Part shown: one piece after another, positions 47,635-56,929 of the stretch
Position numbering within the stretch: the stretch's first letter is position 1
Layout of the letters: every line of letters starts with the position of its first letter
Assembly (NCBI RefSeq): GCF_001458175.1
Contig: NZ_CYPW01000009.1
Location: 1 to 64,000, forward strand
Direction of reading: 5' to 3'
From: Shimia marina
GTDB taxonomy: Bacteria > Pseudomonadota > Alphaproteobacteria > Rhodobacterales > Rhodobacteraceae
Length of the DNA stretch: 64,000 nucleotides
Program-made: the position numbers and the translations under genes
The notes under the pieces: generated by a model
What the model was told of the DNA's origin: nothing
Databases searched by the model: none
What the model saw: only the letters and a program-made list of their open reading frames with translations

Positions 47635-48438
47635 ATGGCCGACACAGACCTTTTTGAAGACATGGAGAAGATGTCTGTCGCCGAACGAATGGCGGCGGAA
47701 GCTCTGATCGTGGATGTCGATGGGTTTGAAGGGCCACTGGATTTGTTGCTGACACTGTCGCGGACGCAGAAAGTGGATCTGCGCAAGATTTCCATTCTTG
47801 ATCTGGCGCAACAGTATCTGAACTTTGTGGAACGTGCGAAGCGTCTGCGGCTGGAGCTGGCCGCGGATTATCTGGTGATGGCGGCCTGGCTGGCCTTTCT
47901 GAAATCACGCCTGCTTTTGCCGCCGGATCCCACGGAAGAGGGGCCATCGGGTGAAGAGCTTGCGGCTCATCTGGCCTTTCAGTTGGAACGCTTGCAGGCG
48001 ATGCGGGATGCGGCCGCCAAATTGATGGCGCAAAATCGTCTGGGACGAGATTTTTTCGCGCGTGGCGTGCCTGAAAAGATGGAGCGCGTGCGCCGGGTGA
48101 CATACACCGCAACGCTGCTGGATCTGATGCAGGGCTATGCCAGATTGCGCACGCGGGATGAATTCCGTCCTTTCATCATGGACCGAGACTCGGTGTTTAC
48201 CATGGAAGAAGCGCTGGAGCGTATGCGCGGGTTGATCGGGTTTGCGGGCACATGGACCGATATTCTGAGTTATTTACCAGATGGCTGGGAGAATGATCCC
48301 AAGAAGCGCAGATCCGCAACGGCGGCCACTTTTGCAGCCTCGCTGGAGCTTGCCAAAGAAGGCAAGGTCTTCATTCGGCAGAGCGAGACCTTTGCGCCAA
48401 TTGAAGTTCGTAAGAGGGATGGCCGAGATGAGCGATGA
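47635..48438 (+). CDS. scpA: Segregation and condensation protein A
   Basis: 267 residues; kleisin-type partner of SMC in chromosome condensation. The family start DGFEGPLDLLLTLSRTQKVD is clear, and the C-terminal winged-helix region (LELAKEGKVFIRQSETFAPI) is present. The stop overlaps the scpB start by 11 bases. Confidence 0.95.
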   Translation: MADTDLFEDMEKMSVAERMAAEALIVDVDGFEGPLDLLLTLSRTQKVDLRKISILDLAQQYLNFVERAKRLRLELAADYLVMAAWLAFLKSRLLLPPDPTEEGPSGEELAAHLAFQLERLQAMRDAAAKLMAQNRLGRDFFARGVPEKMERVRRVTYTATLLDLMQGYARLRTRDEFRPFIMDRDSVFTMEEALERMRGLIGFAGTWTDILSYLPDGWENDPKKRRSATAATFAASLELAKEGKVFIRQSETFAPIEVRKRDGRDER

Positions 48439-49132
48439 CGTGACGCCGGTTGAAGAGGACACGGTTGCGCAAGGCGGTCACGCGCCGGAGGAAAGCCTGT
48501 TTGAAGCGCCACCATTGGCGGAGCAGGAGCGCATGTGTGAGGCGATCCTTTTTGCCAGCGCGGAACCGGTGAGTGTCAGGGAACTGAACGACCGGATGCC
48601 GCATGGGGCGGATGCGGCAGAGGCGCTGGTGCATCTGCGCAAACGCTATGAAGGGCGGGGCGTGCATGTTGTGAAAGTGGGGGATGCCTGGGCGATGCGC
48701 ACGGCACCTGATCTTGGCTTTCTGATGCAGAAGGAAACCGTTGAAACGCGTAAGCTGTCCCGTGCGGCCATCGAAACGCTTGCCATCATTGCCTATCATC
48801 AGCCGGTCACACGCGCCGAAATCGAAGAAATCCGCGGTGTGAGTGTGAGCCGCGGTACGGTGGACCAATTGCTTGAGATGGAATGGATCCGGTTTGGACG
48901 TCGCAAGATGACGCCGGGCCGCCCGGTGACTTTTGTGGTGACGCCGGTATTTCTGGATCATTTTGGGCTGGCCAGTGCGCGTGATTTGCCGGGGCTCAAA
49001 GAGTTGCGGGCTGCCGGTCTCTTGGAGAACCGTCCACCGCCGGGAACGATTCCACTTGGCGTTAAATCGGACGAAGAAGAAGACGAAGTGCTGGATCTGA
49101 GCGACGGGCAACCGGAGCTTTTTGAAGATTGA
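48428..49132 (+). CDS. scpB: Segregation and condensation protein B
   Basis: 234 residues. Two winged-helix domains: residues about 32-95 and 105-185 (SRAAIETLAIIAYHQPVTRA and GVSVSRGTVDQLLE). An acidic C-terminal tail (SDEEEDEVLDLSDG) follows. I use the ATG at 48428 because AGAGGG lies ten bases upstream; an ATG at 48419 is possible. Works with ScpA and SMC. In many relatives tatABC follows, but here it does not. Confidence 0.93.
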   Translation: MSDDVTPVEEDTVAQGGHAPEESLFEAPPLAEQERMCEAILFASAEPVSVRELNDRMPHGADAAEALVHLRKRYEGRGVHVVKVGDAWAMRTAPDLGFLMQKETVETRKLSRAAIETLAIIAYHQPVTRAEIEEIRGVSVSRGTVDQLLEMEWIRFGRRKMTPGRPVTFVVTPVFLDHFGLASARDLPGLKELRAAGLLENRPPPGTIPLGVKSDEEEDEVLDLSDGQPELFED

Positions 49133-49226
49133 CGCGCTTGACTATTGAACACAGATTGGTGTTTGGGTCTTAATATTGGCGCAATTGTCGCTTACATGAA
49201 CGCCTTGAGAGAATGGAGCGCGCTCA

Positions 49227-49439
49227 ATGAATGCCAATCAGATTGTGAACATGATCACCCGCCAAATCATCCGCCGTTTGGTCAATGGTGGCATCAACGC
49301 TGGGTTTAAGGCGATGTCCAATCGCGGAAAATCTGGCCAGAACACCCCCAATGAGCAAGCGCAGAGCAATACGCCACAGCCGCAAGCGAAGCAAGCCAAA
49401 CAGGCGATGCGCGCGATGCGCCGTATGAACAAATTCTGA
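49227..49439 (+). CDS. Small basic conserved-looking protein
   Basis: 70 residues; no signal peptide or membrane segment. The N-terminal half (MITRQIIRRLVNGGINAGFK) is helical and basic, and the rest is Gln/Ala/Lys-rich, ending KQAMRAMRRMNKF. A GAATGGAG sequence precedes the ATG. I do not recognise a family. It may be a nucleic-acid- or membrane-associated peptide. Codon use resembles the neighbours. Confidence 0.5.
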   Translation: MNANQIVNMITRQIIRRLVNGGINAGFKAMSNRGKSGQNTPNEQAQSNTPQPQAKQAKQAMRAMRRMNKF

Positions 49440-49464
49440 AGGATTAGTACTGCCTCAAGGCTGC

Positions 49465-50541
49465 TTAGGTCGCCTTGAAATGTTTGCTAAGCTTCAGGCC
49501 CTGACCCTGATAATTGGATGCGATGCCTGCGCCATAGAGCTGTTCTGGCACTTCTGACATGCGCTCATAGACCAGACGGCCAACAACCTGCCCATGCTCC
49601 AGCACAAAGGGTGCCTCATGGCAGCGCACTTCGAGCACACCACGTGATCCGCTGCCCCCGACGGCATCGTGGCCAAAGCCGGGATCAAAGAAACCAGCGT
49701 AGTGCACACGGAACTCGCCGACCATGGCAAGGAATGGCGCCATTTCCGCCGCGTAGGCTGGGGGTATGTGCACCGCTTCGCGGCTCACCAGAATATAGAA
49801 GGCGCCGGGATCAAGGATGATTTTGCCGTCTGAGGCGTGCAGCTCTTCCCAATACTCCGCAGGGTCGTAATACCCGATATTGTCCAGATCGATGACGCCA
49901 GTATGGGGTTTAGCACGATAGCCCACCAGAGTTCCGGACTGCGGCTTTAGATCGACGGAAAACCCCAGACCGTCATCAATCACGGCCTCTCCGTCCACAA
50001 GCGGTGAGCGGTCGTGCAGGACGCGCAGATCGGCGTCTGTCAGAATGCTCTGCCCCTTGCGAAAGCGTATTTGGTTCAGGCGCATGCCGGGGCGTACAAG
50101 CACAGAGAAGCTGCGCGGGCAAATTTCCGCATAAAGCGGGCCAGTATAGCCCGGCGCGATTCGATCAAATTCTGTGCCACCGTCGGTGATGGTGCGCGTC
50201 AGGAGATCCAGACGCCCCGTCGAGCTTTTGGCATTTGCGACGGCTTGCACATCTTGAGGCAGTGCAAGGCTTTCCATCAAGGGCACCACATAGACGCAGC
50301 CCTTTTCCAGAACTGCCCCATTGGTCAGATCAATGCGGTGCATTTCGAATTCGGATAGGCGATCTTTTACAGAGCGTTCCTGCCCCGCAAGGAAGGAGGC
50401 GCGCACGCGGTAGGCCACAGTCCCAAGACGCAGATCAAGCGATGCGGGTTGAACCTGACCTTCTGCAACCGGTTGATCTACAGAGATTTCACCAGATTGC
50501 AGCATGGTTTCAATGGTTTGGCTGGGCAATACGCCAGTCAT
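49465..50541 (-). CDS. dcd: dCTP deaminase (long two-domain form)
   Basis: 358 residues; deaminates dCTP, feeding dTTP synthesis. Two Dcd/dUTPase-like folds: an N-terminal one with NAKSSTGRLDLLTRTITDGG and YTGPLYAEICPRSF, and a C-terminal one with FFDPGFGHD and SRGVLEVRCHEAPF. The long form is found in alphaproteobacteria. The start MTGVLPSQTIE (50541) is preferred to 50586. It lies beside the tRNA-Pro gene on the same strand. Confidence 0.92.
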   Translation of the reverse strand: MTGVLPSQTIETMLQSGEISVDQPVAEGQVQPASLDLRLGTVAYRVRASFLAGQERSVKDRLSEFEMHRIDLTNGAVLEKGCVYVVPLMESLALPQDVQAVANAKSSTGRLDLLTRTITDGGTEFDRIAPGYTGPLYAEICPRSFSVLVRPGMRLNQIRFRKGQSILTDADLRVLHDRSPLVDGEAVIDDGLGFSVDLKPQSGTLVGYRAKPHTGVIDLDNIGYYDPAEYWEELHASDGKIILDPGAFYILVSREAVHIPPAYAAEMAPFLAMVGEFRVHYAGFFDPGFGHDAVGGSGSRGVLEVRCHEAPFVLEHGQVVGRLVYERMSEVPEQLYGAGIASNYQGQGLKLSKHFKAT

Positions 50542-50599
50542 CGCGGTCCTCCAGAATACAAAAAACGCCCGGGCCTTTCGGCACACGGGCGGTTTTTAA

Positions 50600-50676
50600 T
50601 GGTCGGGCTAGCAGGACTCGAACCTGCGACCTTCCGTCCCCCAGACGGACGCGCTACCAGGCTGCGCCATAGCCCG
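50600..50676 (-). tRNA. tRNA-Pro (anticodon GGG)
   Basis: A 77-base cloverleaf on the minus strand with acceptor stem CGGGCTA/TAGCCCG, discriminator A and encoded CCA. The anticodon loop is CTGGGGG with GGG at positions 34-36; the T arm has GGTTCGAGTCC. It reads CCC/CCU proline codons. It lies between dcd and the MerR-type regulator, on the same strand. Confidence 0.95.
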
Positions 50677-50751
50677 ACGATGGGCTTTTCATAACCTAAA
50701 TGCGGGCGGGAGCAAGTCAAAAATGACATCTTTCTACGACACTTGCGTCGA

Positions 50752-51999
50752 TCAGCTTGCTTTGGCGTGCAGCGCCTCCAGACGGGCGAGAAGTTCAGCT
50801 GCGCGGCTTTTATCTGCGTCGGCCACGCGCGCTGGCGCACTGAATACCATTAGGAACTCGTCGCGTTTGATTTCTTGATCGGCGAGGTCCTGCGCGGTGC
50901 GTTTTGGAGCTTGTGGTGCGGGCACGTCTGTTTGCTGAGCGCTGGACGCCTCCGGCATCACCGTTGGCTCTGGGGCAGGGGAGAGTGGTTCGGCAGGTGG
51001 CTCCGCGCCAGTCTCGATATCGCTTTGCAAAGCAGTTTCGCTGGGCGCTGGCGGCTCCGTGATCGACATTGACTCTGTAGGTGGCGCTGTTGGTTCCTGT
51101 GGCGCTGCAGTGTCCGATGGAGGCGTGAGCGCGTTGGATGCCTCGGTCTGAGCTGCATCGCCCTGCGCCGCTGGAGCTTCTTCAGTGGCGACAGGCGGGA
51201 TATCTTGTACCGCAGTGTTAGGCTCAGTTTGAGATGGAGGCGCCGCAGTATCTGGTTGGGGCGGTGTCTCTTGTGGTTCTTGAGCCGCTGCAAAAAGATC
51301 TTCCATCACAGGTGCAGGTTGCTGCTCCATGGATGGCGTATCTTCCTGTTGCGCATTCAAATCAGAGGGAAGGTCTGCGCTCTGTTCCTCTGCAACCTCA
51401 GTGGCTTTGGGTTGAGGTTCGGACAGCTCTGGCGCGTCTGCAGCTGGGCTTGCTTCATACTGAAGCGTCTCTTCAGACGGCGTGATAGCTGGGTCAGTCG
51501 CAAGGTCCTCGTCAACCGGGGCCGTATCCGCGACATGTTCCTGATCTGCAATGGCATCCTGCTCAGAATCGACCTCATCTTCAGCCGGAAGATCCTGGGC
51601 TTCTGGAGCTGGCGCTTCAGAAGCGGACTGCTCTTGGGCTGCAACTTCGATGTCTGAAGGCTCGTCCGCTGCGACAGGCTCCGCCTGCGCTTCGATGGTA
51701 TCCTTGGCTTTCGGAGCTGGCGCATCAAGAGGTTGTGACATGGCGGAGACATGCTTCACGCCTTTGTCACGCAGAAGCTGCTGCGCCTCTTTGATAGGCA
51801 TGCCATCTTCATGCAGCAGTTTGCGAATGCCGCCGAGAAGTTCCATGTCTTGTGGGCGATAATATCGACGCCCACCTGCACGTTTCACGGGTTTCACCTG
51901 AGAAAATTTGCTTTCCCAGAAACGCAGGACATGGGTCTGCACACCGAGCCAATCAGCGACTTCGCTGATGGTTCGAAAAGCCTCCCGAGATTTCGCCAT
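50752..51999 (-). CDS. MerR-type regulator with a long disordered C-terminal extension
   Basis: 415 residues. The N-terminal winged helix ([20 protein letters not shown], then [19 protein letters not shown]) covers residues 10-75 with a short coiled-coil region. Then 300 residues of Ala/Pro/Glu/Gln-rich, acidic, low-complexity sequence follow, up to a short conserved-looking tail ([25 protein letters not shown]). The gene is a fixed neighbour of ihfA and fabH in this clade. No effector-binding cysteines are seen, so it is not a metal sensor. Function is unknown. The gene follows ihfA on the same strand, 16 bases after it. Confidence 0.85.
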   Translation of the reverse strand: MAKSREAFRTISEVADWLGVQTHVLRFWESKFSQVKPVKRAGGRRYYRPQDMELLGGIRKLLHEDGMPIKEAQQLLRDKGVKHVSAMSQPLDAPAPKAKDTIEAQAEPVAADEPSDIEVAAQEQSASEAPAPEAQDLPAEDEVDSEQDAIADQEHVADTAPVDEDLATDPAITPSEETLQYEASPAADAPELSEPQPKATEVAEEQSADLPSDLNAQQEDTPSMEQQPAPVMEDLFAAAQEPQETPPQPDTAAPPSQTEPNTAVQDIPPVATEEAPAAQGDAAQTEASNALTPPSDTAAPQEPTAPPTESMSITEPPAPSETALQSDIETGAEPPAEPLSPAPEPTVMPEASSAQQTDVPAPQAPKRTAQDLADQEIKRDEFLMVFSAPARVADADKSRAAELLARLEALHAKAS

Positions 52000-52014
52000 G
52001 GGCTATGTATCGCC

Positions 52015-52317
52015 TTATTTTTTGTTGCCAGCGGCAACACGGTCTTTCATGAGATGTGACGGCCGGAATGTCAAAACGCGACGCGGGTTAATCGGAACCT
52101 CTTCGCCGGTCTTGGGGTTGCGACCCACACGTGCGGCTTTGTCTCGCACGCTGAAGGTTCCAAAAGAGGAAATCTTGACTTGTTCGCCACTGACAAGCGC
52201 GTCGGACATGTGCATGAGTACGCTTTCCACAAGTTGTGCGGAATCGTTGCGAGACAATCCAACTTCGCGGAACACCGCTTCGCTGAGATCCATTCGAGTC
52301 AATGTCTTGGCAGTCAT
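52015..52317 (-). CDS. ihfA: Integration host factor subunit alpha
   Basis: 100 residues from [15 protein letters not shown]. The histone-like fold carries [20 protein letters not shown], with the DNA-intercalating Pro in the [10 protein letters not shown] arm. Ends in a basic tail. Bends DNA with IhfB (gene not in the window). Downstream of the fabH gene and 16 bases before the MerR-type gene, suggesting one transcript. A longer frame begins at 52356 but lacks the family start. Confidence 0.95.
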   Translation of the reverse strand: MTAKTLTRMDLSEAVFREVGLSRNDSAQLVESVLMHMSDALVSGEQVKISSFGTFSVRDKAARVGRNPKTGEEVPINPRRVLTFRPSHLMKDRVAAGNKK

Positions 52318-52456
52318 ACGTTCCCCCCTGTCACCGGTGTTTCGTTCAAAAAGCATAGAAGCAACACAATTTATAAGTCAATGACTAGCGCCCGGCTAAG
52401 CCAGATTATCTTTGATGTTCGCCAAAGACTTAGAACATATCGCTTGCTGTGGACCC

Positions 52457-53431
52457 TTACCAGCGCAGGACAACCGAGCCCCAGGCTAGCCCACCGCCAA
52501 TTGCTTCTGTCACGAGCAGATCGCCACGTTTGATCTGTCTATTGGCAACACCTGTTGACAGGGCCAGAGGGATTGACGCTGCGGAAGTGTTTCCGTGGTC
52601 CTGCACTGTTACGATGACACGCTCCATTGGGATGCCAAGCTTCTTGGCTGTGCCCTGGATGATGCGAATATTGGCTTGATGTGGCACAATCCAGTCTACG
52701 GCATCGTCGGTGAGGCCGATTTTGGTCAGCGCAGTATGTGCTGTGGATGTCAGTTTCTCGACGGCCTGACGGAAGAGGGCATTGCCCTGCATGCGCAGCT
52801 TGCCTGATTCCCCATTGGTTGAGACGCCCCCATCCACGTAAAGCATATCGCGGTATCTGCCGTCAGAATTCAGATCGGCACTGAGAACGCCGCGGTCATC
52901 GGAACCGCCTTTGCCTTGCTGAGCTTCCAGGATCAATGCCCCTGCGCCATCGCCAAACAGCACACAGGTGGCCCGGTCGGTCCAGTCCATAATCCGACTA
53001 AAGGTTTCTGCGCCAATCACCAGAACCCGTTGCGCTTGACCAGAAACGATCAAAGCGTTCGCGTTGGTCAGGGCATAAACAAACCCTGCACAGACAGCTT
53101 GGACATCAAAGCCGAAACCGCGGGTCATGCCGATCTTTTCCTGAACCATTGTCGCGACGGAAGGGAACGTAAGGTCAGGCGTTGATGTTGCCACCACGAT
53201 GGCATCAATATCATCTGCATTCAGACCGGCGTTTTCCAGCGCCGCTTTGGCAGCAAAGCTGGCCAGATCTGATGTCGTTTCATCCTCGGCGGCGAAGTGG
53301 CGTCGTTCGATCCCTGAGCGGGTGCGAATCCATTCGTCGGTTGTGTCGAGGGTTTGTTCAAACTCGGCGTTAGGAACGACCCGTTCCGGCAAGTAGTGGC
53401 CTACGCCCATCACCACGGCGCGTGTCGTCAT
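52457..53431 (-). CDS. fabH: Beta-ketoacyl-ACP synthase III
   Basis: 324 residues; starts fatty-acid synthesis by condensing acetyl-CoA with malonyl-ACP. Catalytic Cys114 is in QAVCAGFVYAL, His in VPHQANIRI and Asn in DHGNTSAAS. The start MTTRAVVMGVG fits. It lies 23 bases after plsX. Confidence 0.97.
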   Translation of the reverse strand: MTTRAVVMGVGHYLPERVVPNAEFEQTLDTTDEWIRTRSGIERRHFAAEDETTSDLASFAAKAALENAGLNADDIDAIVVATSTPDLTFPSVATMVQEKIGMTRGFGFDVQAVCAGFVYALTNANALIVSGQAQRVLVIGAETFSRIMDWTDRATCVLFGDGAGALILEAQQGKGGSDDRGVLSADLNSDGRYRDMLYVDGGVSTNGESGKLRMQGNALFRQAVEKLTSTAHTALTKIGLTDDAVDWIVPHQANIRIIQGTAKKLGIPMERVIVTVQDHGNTSAASIPLALSTGVANRQIKRGDLLVTEAIGGGLAWGSVVLRW

Positions 53432-53454
53432 ATCGATGCCTTGCTCAGCTGTTT

Positions 53455-54543
53455 TTATTCGTTTGTGTTCTCGGCATCTTGCGGCAGGGACACGGCAGAT
53501 GCAACCCGTGCAGCGAGCTTTTCGGAGAAGCCGGATTGCGCAAGTTTGAAAGCCAGTTTGACGGCCGAAGATACCCCTGTTTCATCAGAGGAGCCGTGCG
53601 ACTTCACCACTGTGCCATTCAGCCCCAAAAAGACGCCGCCGTTCACGCGACGCGGATCAATGCGCTTATTAAGGCGATTGAGGGATGTATAGGCCATCAG
53701 CGCAGCGAGCCGCGAGAGAGGCGAAAATTTGAAGGCTTCGCGCAGGAGGCTGCCAATCAGGCTGGCGGTGCCTTCGCCGGTTTTCAGGGCAACATTGCCG
53801 GTGAACCCGTCAGTGACGATCACGTCCGCACGGTTGCCGGGGATGTCATTGCCTTCGACAAAGCCCACGAAGTCATAGTTGGCTATGGAGGCGTTTTGCG
53901 CAATCAAATCATGCGCAAGCTTCAACTCGTTGCGCCCTTTATGTTCTTCAGTGCCAACATTCAGGAGGCCAACACGGGGGCGTTTGAGTTCCATGCCATT
54001 GCGGGCATAAGATGCGCCCATGAGTGCGTATTGCAGCAGGTCGTGCTCATCCGCGCTAATGTCTGCGCCAGCGTCTAGCATGATGTTGAACCCCTGCGGG
54101 GAGCGCGAGGGCCACAAAATGGCGATGGCCGGGCGATGCACGCCGAGGATTTTGCGCAACCGAACCACGGACAGCATCATGAGGGCGCCGGTATTGCCGC
54201 AGCTTACGACACCGTCAGCTTCGCCACTGCGCACGCTTTCCAAAGCGGACCACATGGAGGTGCTTTTGCCACGGCGGATCACATCGCGCGGCTTGTCTTC
54301 CATGGAGACAACATCCGGGGCGTCGCGAATCTCCACACGGCCTTCAAGATTGCGCTTGCGCGCCACCAGACGTTTGAGTTCGTCTTCGGGGCCGTGAAGA
54401 ATAAATGCAATATCCGGGTTTTTATTGGCCGACAGGGAAATGCCGGCAACAACAGCTGCCGGCCCGCGATCGCCACCCATGGCGTCAACAGAGATCACTG
54501 TACGCCCGCTATCGGGGTTTGCTGATGTAGTCAAACCGGCCAT
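53455..54543 (-). CDS. plsX: Phosphate acyltransferase
   Basis: 362 residues; makes acyl-phosphate from acyl-ACP for phospholipid synthesis. The family opens ISVDAMGGDRGPAAVVAGI and has SCGNTGALM and VTDGFTGNVALKT, which form the active site. Followed by fabH and preceded by rpmF, the usual order. Soluble, peripheral membrane. Confidence 0.96.
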   Translation of the reverse strand: MAGLTTSANPDSGRTVISVDAMGGDRGPAAVVAGISLSANKNPDIAFILHGPEDELKRLVARKRNLEGRVEIRDAPDVVSMEDKPRDVIRRGKSTSMWSALESVRSGEADGVVSCGNTGALMMLSVVRLRKILGVHRPAIAILWPSRSPQGFNIMLDAGADISADEHDLLQYALMGASYARNGMELKRPRVGLLNVGTEEHKGRNELKLAHDLIAQNASIANYDFVGFVEGNDIPGNRADVIVTDGFTGNVALKTGEGTASLIGSLLREAFKFSPLSRLAALMAYTSLNRLNKRIDPRRVNGGVFLGLNGTVVKSHGSSDETGVSSAVKLAFKLAQSGFSEKLAARVASAVSLPQDAENTNE

Positions 54544-54563
54544 GCGGGCGATGATCTCACTGT

Positions 54564-54770
54564 TTATGCTGCGTCGTCGTCCAGATCGACGTCGTCGACC
54601 ATAGCGATCACTTCACGCTCGGCATAGGTGCCGCAGGATGGGCAGACGTGGTGGGGGCGCTTCAGCTCACCACAGTTGTCACATTCGTTAGGGTTCGCTG
54701 CAACCAGGGCGTCGTGAGCACGGCGGTTGTTGCGGCGCGATTTCGATACTTTGTTCTGCTGGACAGCCAT
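54564..54770 (-). CDS. rpmF: 50S ribosomal protein L32
   Basis: 68 residues. Start [20 protein letters not shown] is the family N-terminus; two CxxC zinc pairs (CDNC and CPSC) follow, and the acidic tail is a common alphaproteobacterial extension. It lies 20 bases upstream of plsX and likely shares a transcript. Confidence 0.97.
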   Translation of the reverse strand: MAVQQNKVSKSRRNNRRAHDALVAANPNECDNCGELKRPHHVCPSCGTYAEREVIAMVDDVDLDDDAA

Positions 54771-54908
54771 GTCGCAACCTTTGATTTACGGGGGCCGAAG
54801 GCCCGATTTCCTGAGCGTTGTGAGCCTCTACGCGTTCTGCGCGCCTGAGTCCAACGCTAAATTCGAATGAGCGCGCGAAAATACTGCGATTTCCGCTCAA
54901 CGCAAGCC

Positions 54909-55469
54909 CTATTCGTCGTCTTTTGCTGTGAGTTGATCCCGCAGGGCAGACAATCCGGCGAAAGGGCGCGCATCTTCGTCGGTCATGGCCTTTTTTCCGG
55001 CCTCCGTAAAGACTGATTCCTTCAGTTGGGCGCCTTGAGCTCTCGGGAACTGTGGAATGAGCAGGGCCAAGGCCTCCTGCAGGACGGCATTGAGATCGAT
55101 ATGAGATTGGAGTGGCTCGGCGTTTTCATCATCCGGCATTTCAACTTCTTCCTCGTCAGAACTGAACTCTGGCACGGTTTTGAGGAAGCGGCGCTCGACG
55201 GGCTCATCCAGCCGGGTGGTCACTGGAGACAGGGTGACGACGCAGGGCTGCACCACGGTTGCCCCCAATTGCCCTTTAAGCTCCCAGTCGGAGGCGCCAA
55301 AGGCCCGCACTTCGCCGGTGAAAACAAGTTTCTTGATTTGTTGAATATCAAGTTCTGCCGCCAATGTGGTCAGCGCCTCCGTGTCGGGTTTGATTTCAAA
55401 GGCGGTTGGGCGGTTCTGCGGAAGATCTGCGACACGCAGCGAGGTTTGCGGGAGGGAAGATTGGGACAT
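54909..55469 (-). CDS. DUF177 (YceD-family) protein
   Basis: 186 residues. The family core is ELKGQLGATVVQPCVVTLSPV, followed by an acidic stretch (SSDEEEVEMPDDENAEPL) and the C-terminal NAVLQEALALLIPQFPR segment. Related YceD acts in 23S rRNA maturation and membrane/lipid linkage. The gene is normally beside rpmF, as here. The second CxxC pair seen in some members is absent. Confidence 0.9.
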   Translation of the reverse strand: MSQSSLPQTSLRVADLPQNRPTAFEIKPDTEALTTLAAELDIQQIKKLVFTGEVRAFGASDWELKGQLGATVVQPCVVTLSPVTTRLDEPVERRFLKTVPEFSSDEEEVEMPDDENAEPLQSHIDLNAVLQEALALLIPQFPRAQGAQLKESVFTEAGKKAMTDEDARPFAGLSALRDQLTAKDDE

Positions 55470-55580
55470 ACGGCGGGACTTTGCACTGAAGTGTTGAAAC
55501 GGCGCTTAGTTTCTTGAACGTCGCGCATTCATTCTATAAGCGAGATAAAAGGCAAGACGAGCCAACACAAGAGGGCAAGC

Positions 55581-56054
55581 ATGAAGACGCGCAACACGGT
55601 GATCAAATTGTCGGTCATGGGAGTGCTTGTTTTGACGCTTGCGTCCTGTGCAACGCGCTATCGCAATCACGGCTATGTTCCTACAACAGAAGAGCTTTCT
55701 TCTATCACGCTGGGGGTTGATACGCGCGATACGGTCACTGAGACGATTGGGCCGCCCTCTGCAACGGGTGTGCTGGATGGCAATGTGAACCTCTATGTGC
55801 GCACGCGGGTGAAACACTTTGGGCCGCGTAAGCCGGAAGTGGTGGAGCGGCAGATTGTGGCGATCGGATTTGATGCTAATGGCATTGCACGAAATGTTGA
55901 ACACTATGCGCTGGAGGACGGTCAGGTTGTGCCTCTGACGCGTCGGATCACTGACAACGGAATTGAAAGTGGCGGGTTGCTGCGTCAGTTGGCAGGTAAC
56001 ATTGGCAACTTCGGCCCGACGGGCGTGCCAAGCTCTTCAGGTGGTGGCTTCTAA
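55581..56054 (+). CDS. bamE: Outer-membrane assembly lipoprotein BamE/SmpA
   Basis: 157 residues. Signal peptide with lipobox LASC (Cys23) is followed by the BamE fold (residues about 35-125: LSSITLGVDTRDTVTETIGP). It is part of the BAM complex that inserts beta-barrel proteins into the outer membrane. A Ser/Gly-rich tail follows. Divergent from the DUF177 gene. Confidence 0.88.
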   Translation: MKTRNTVIKLSVMGVLVLTLASCATRYRNHGYVPTTEELSSITLGVDTRDTVTETIGPPSATGVLDGNVNLYVRTRVKHFGPRKPEVVERQIVAIGFDANGIARNVEHYALEDGQVVPLTRRITDNGIESGGLLRQLAGNIGNFGPTGVPSSSGGGF

Positions 56055-56120
56055 GGTTTGTGTCTGCAAAGGCGGCGCTTTGTCATTCGGGTGTCACCGC
56101 ATCTCTGTTAGGGTGCCGAT

Positions 56121-56897
56121 GTGAAGCAACAACAGGGTGCATATGGCGTCATGCTGACAAAAGGCCGGTATTGCGTGAGAACTGCCGCGTCTGCGGCTGA
56201 TTTGCAGGCGGCACAGCGTTTGCGGAATCTCGCATTTCACGGCTCCGACGCTGCGCTGGATGTGGATGCCTTTGATGATCAGTGCATACACTATTTGATC
56301 GAAGAGACGGCGACCAATCGTTTGGTCTGTGTTTTCAGGATGTTATCCCTTAACGGTGGGCAGGACATTGGGCGCTCTTATGCGGCGCAGTTTTACGAGC
56401 TTGAGGCGCTTAAGACCTTTCCGGGACCGATGGTGGAAATGGGGCGTTTCTGTGTGCATCCGGACGTCCATGACCCGGATGTGTTGCGCATCGCATGGGG
56501 CGCCATGACTCGCTACGTGGACGACCATGCTGTGGAGCTTCTGTTTGGTTGTGCCTCCTTTGAGGGTACGGATACCAGTCACTATCTGGACAGTTTTGCC
56601 ATGTTGCGGGACCGTCATCTGGCACCACCACGCTGGTTGCCGCGTGTCAAAGCCCCCAAGGTTTTCCGTTTTGCCAACCGGTTGCGGCGCAAGCCCAATC
56701 TGAAGGCCGCGCAATTGGCGATGCCGCCGATGCTGCGCAGTTATCTTATGATGGGTGGCTGGGTAAGCGATCATGCGGTGGTTGATCAAAAAATGAATAC
56801 ACTTCATGTGTTTACGGGCGTCGAAGTGAAAGCCATTCCGCCTGCGCGCAAACGTCTCTTGCGCGCGATTTCTGGCGAGGGGCTGCGTCGAGGTTGA
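56121..56897 (+). CDS. olsB: Ornithine-acyl-ACP N-acyltransferase (OlsB-like, GNAT)
   Basis: 258 residues from a GTG at 56121; an ATG at 56151 is an alternative. The acyltransferase signature is AQRLRNLAFHGS near residue 32, DDQCIHYLIEE near 53, EMGRFCVHPDVHDPDVLRIAW near 105 and FGCASFEGTD near 150. OlsB catalyses the first step of ornithine-lipid synthesis. A basic C-terminal region (KRLLRAISGEGLRRG) follows. OlsA is not adjacent. The next gene's start lies 32 bases downstream. Confidence 0.85.
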   Translation: MKQQQGAYGVMLTKGRYCVRTAASAADLQAAQRLRNLAFHGSDAALDVDAFDDQCIHYLIEETATNRLVCVFRMLSLNGGQDIGRSYAAQFYELEALKTFPGPMVEMGRFCVHPDVHDPDVLRIAWGAMTRYVDDHAVELLFGCASFEGTDTSHYLDSFAMLRDRHLAPPRWLPRVKAPKVFRFANRLRRKPNLKAAQLAMPPMLRSYLMMGGWVSDHAVVDQKMNTLHVFTGVEVKAIPPARKRLLRAISGEGLRRG

Positions 56898-56929
56898 CGC
56901 TGGCCGCCGGGCGAGCTACGCGCTTTCTC

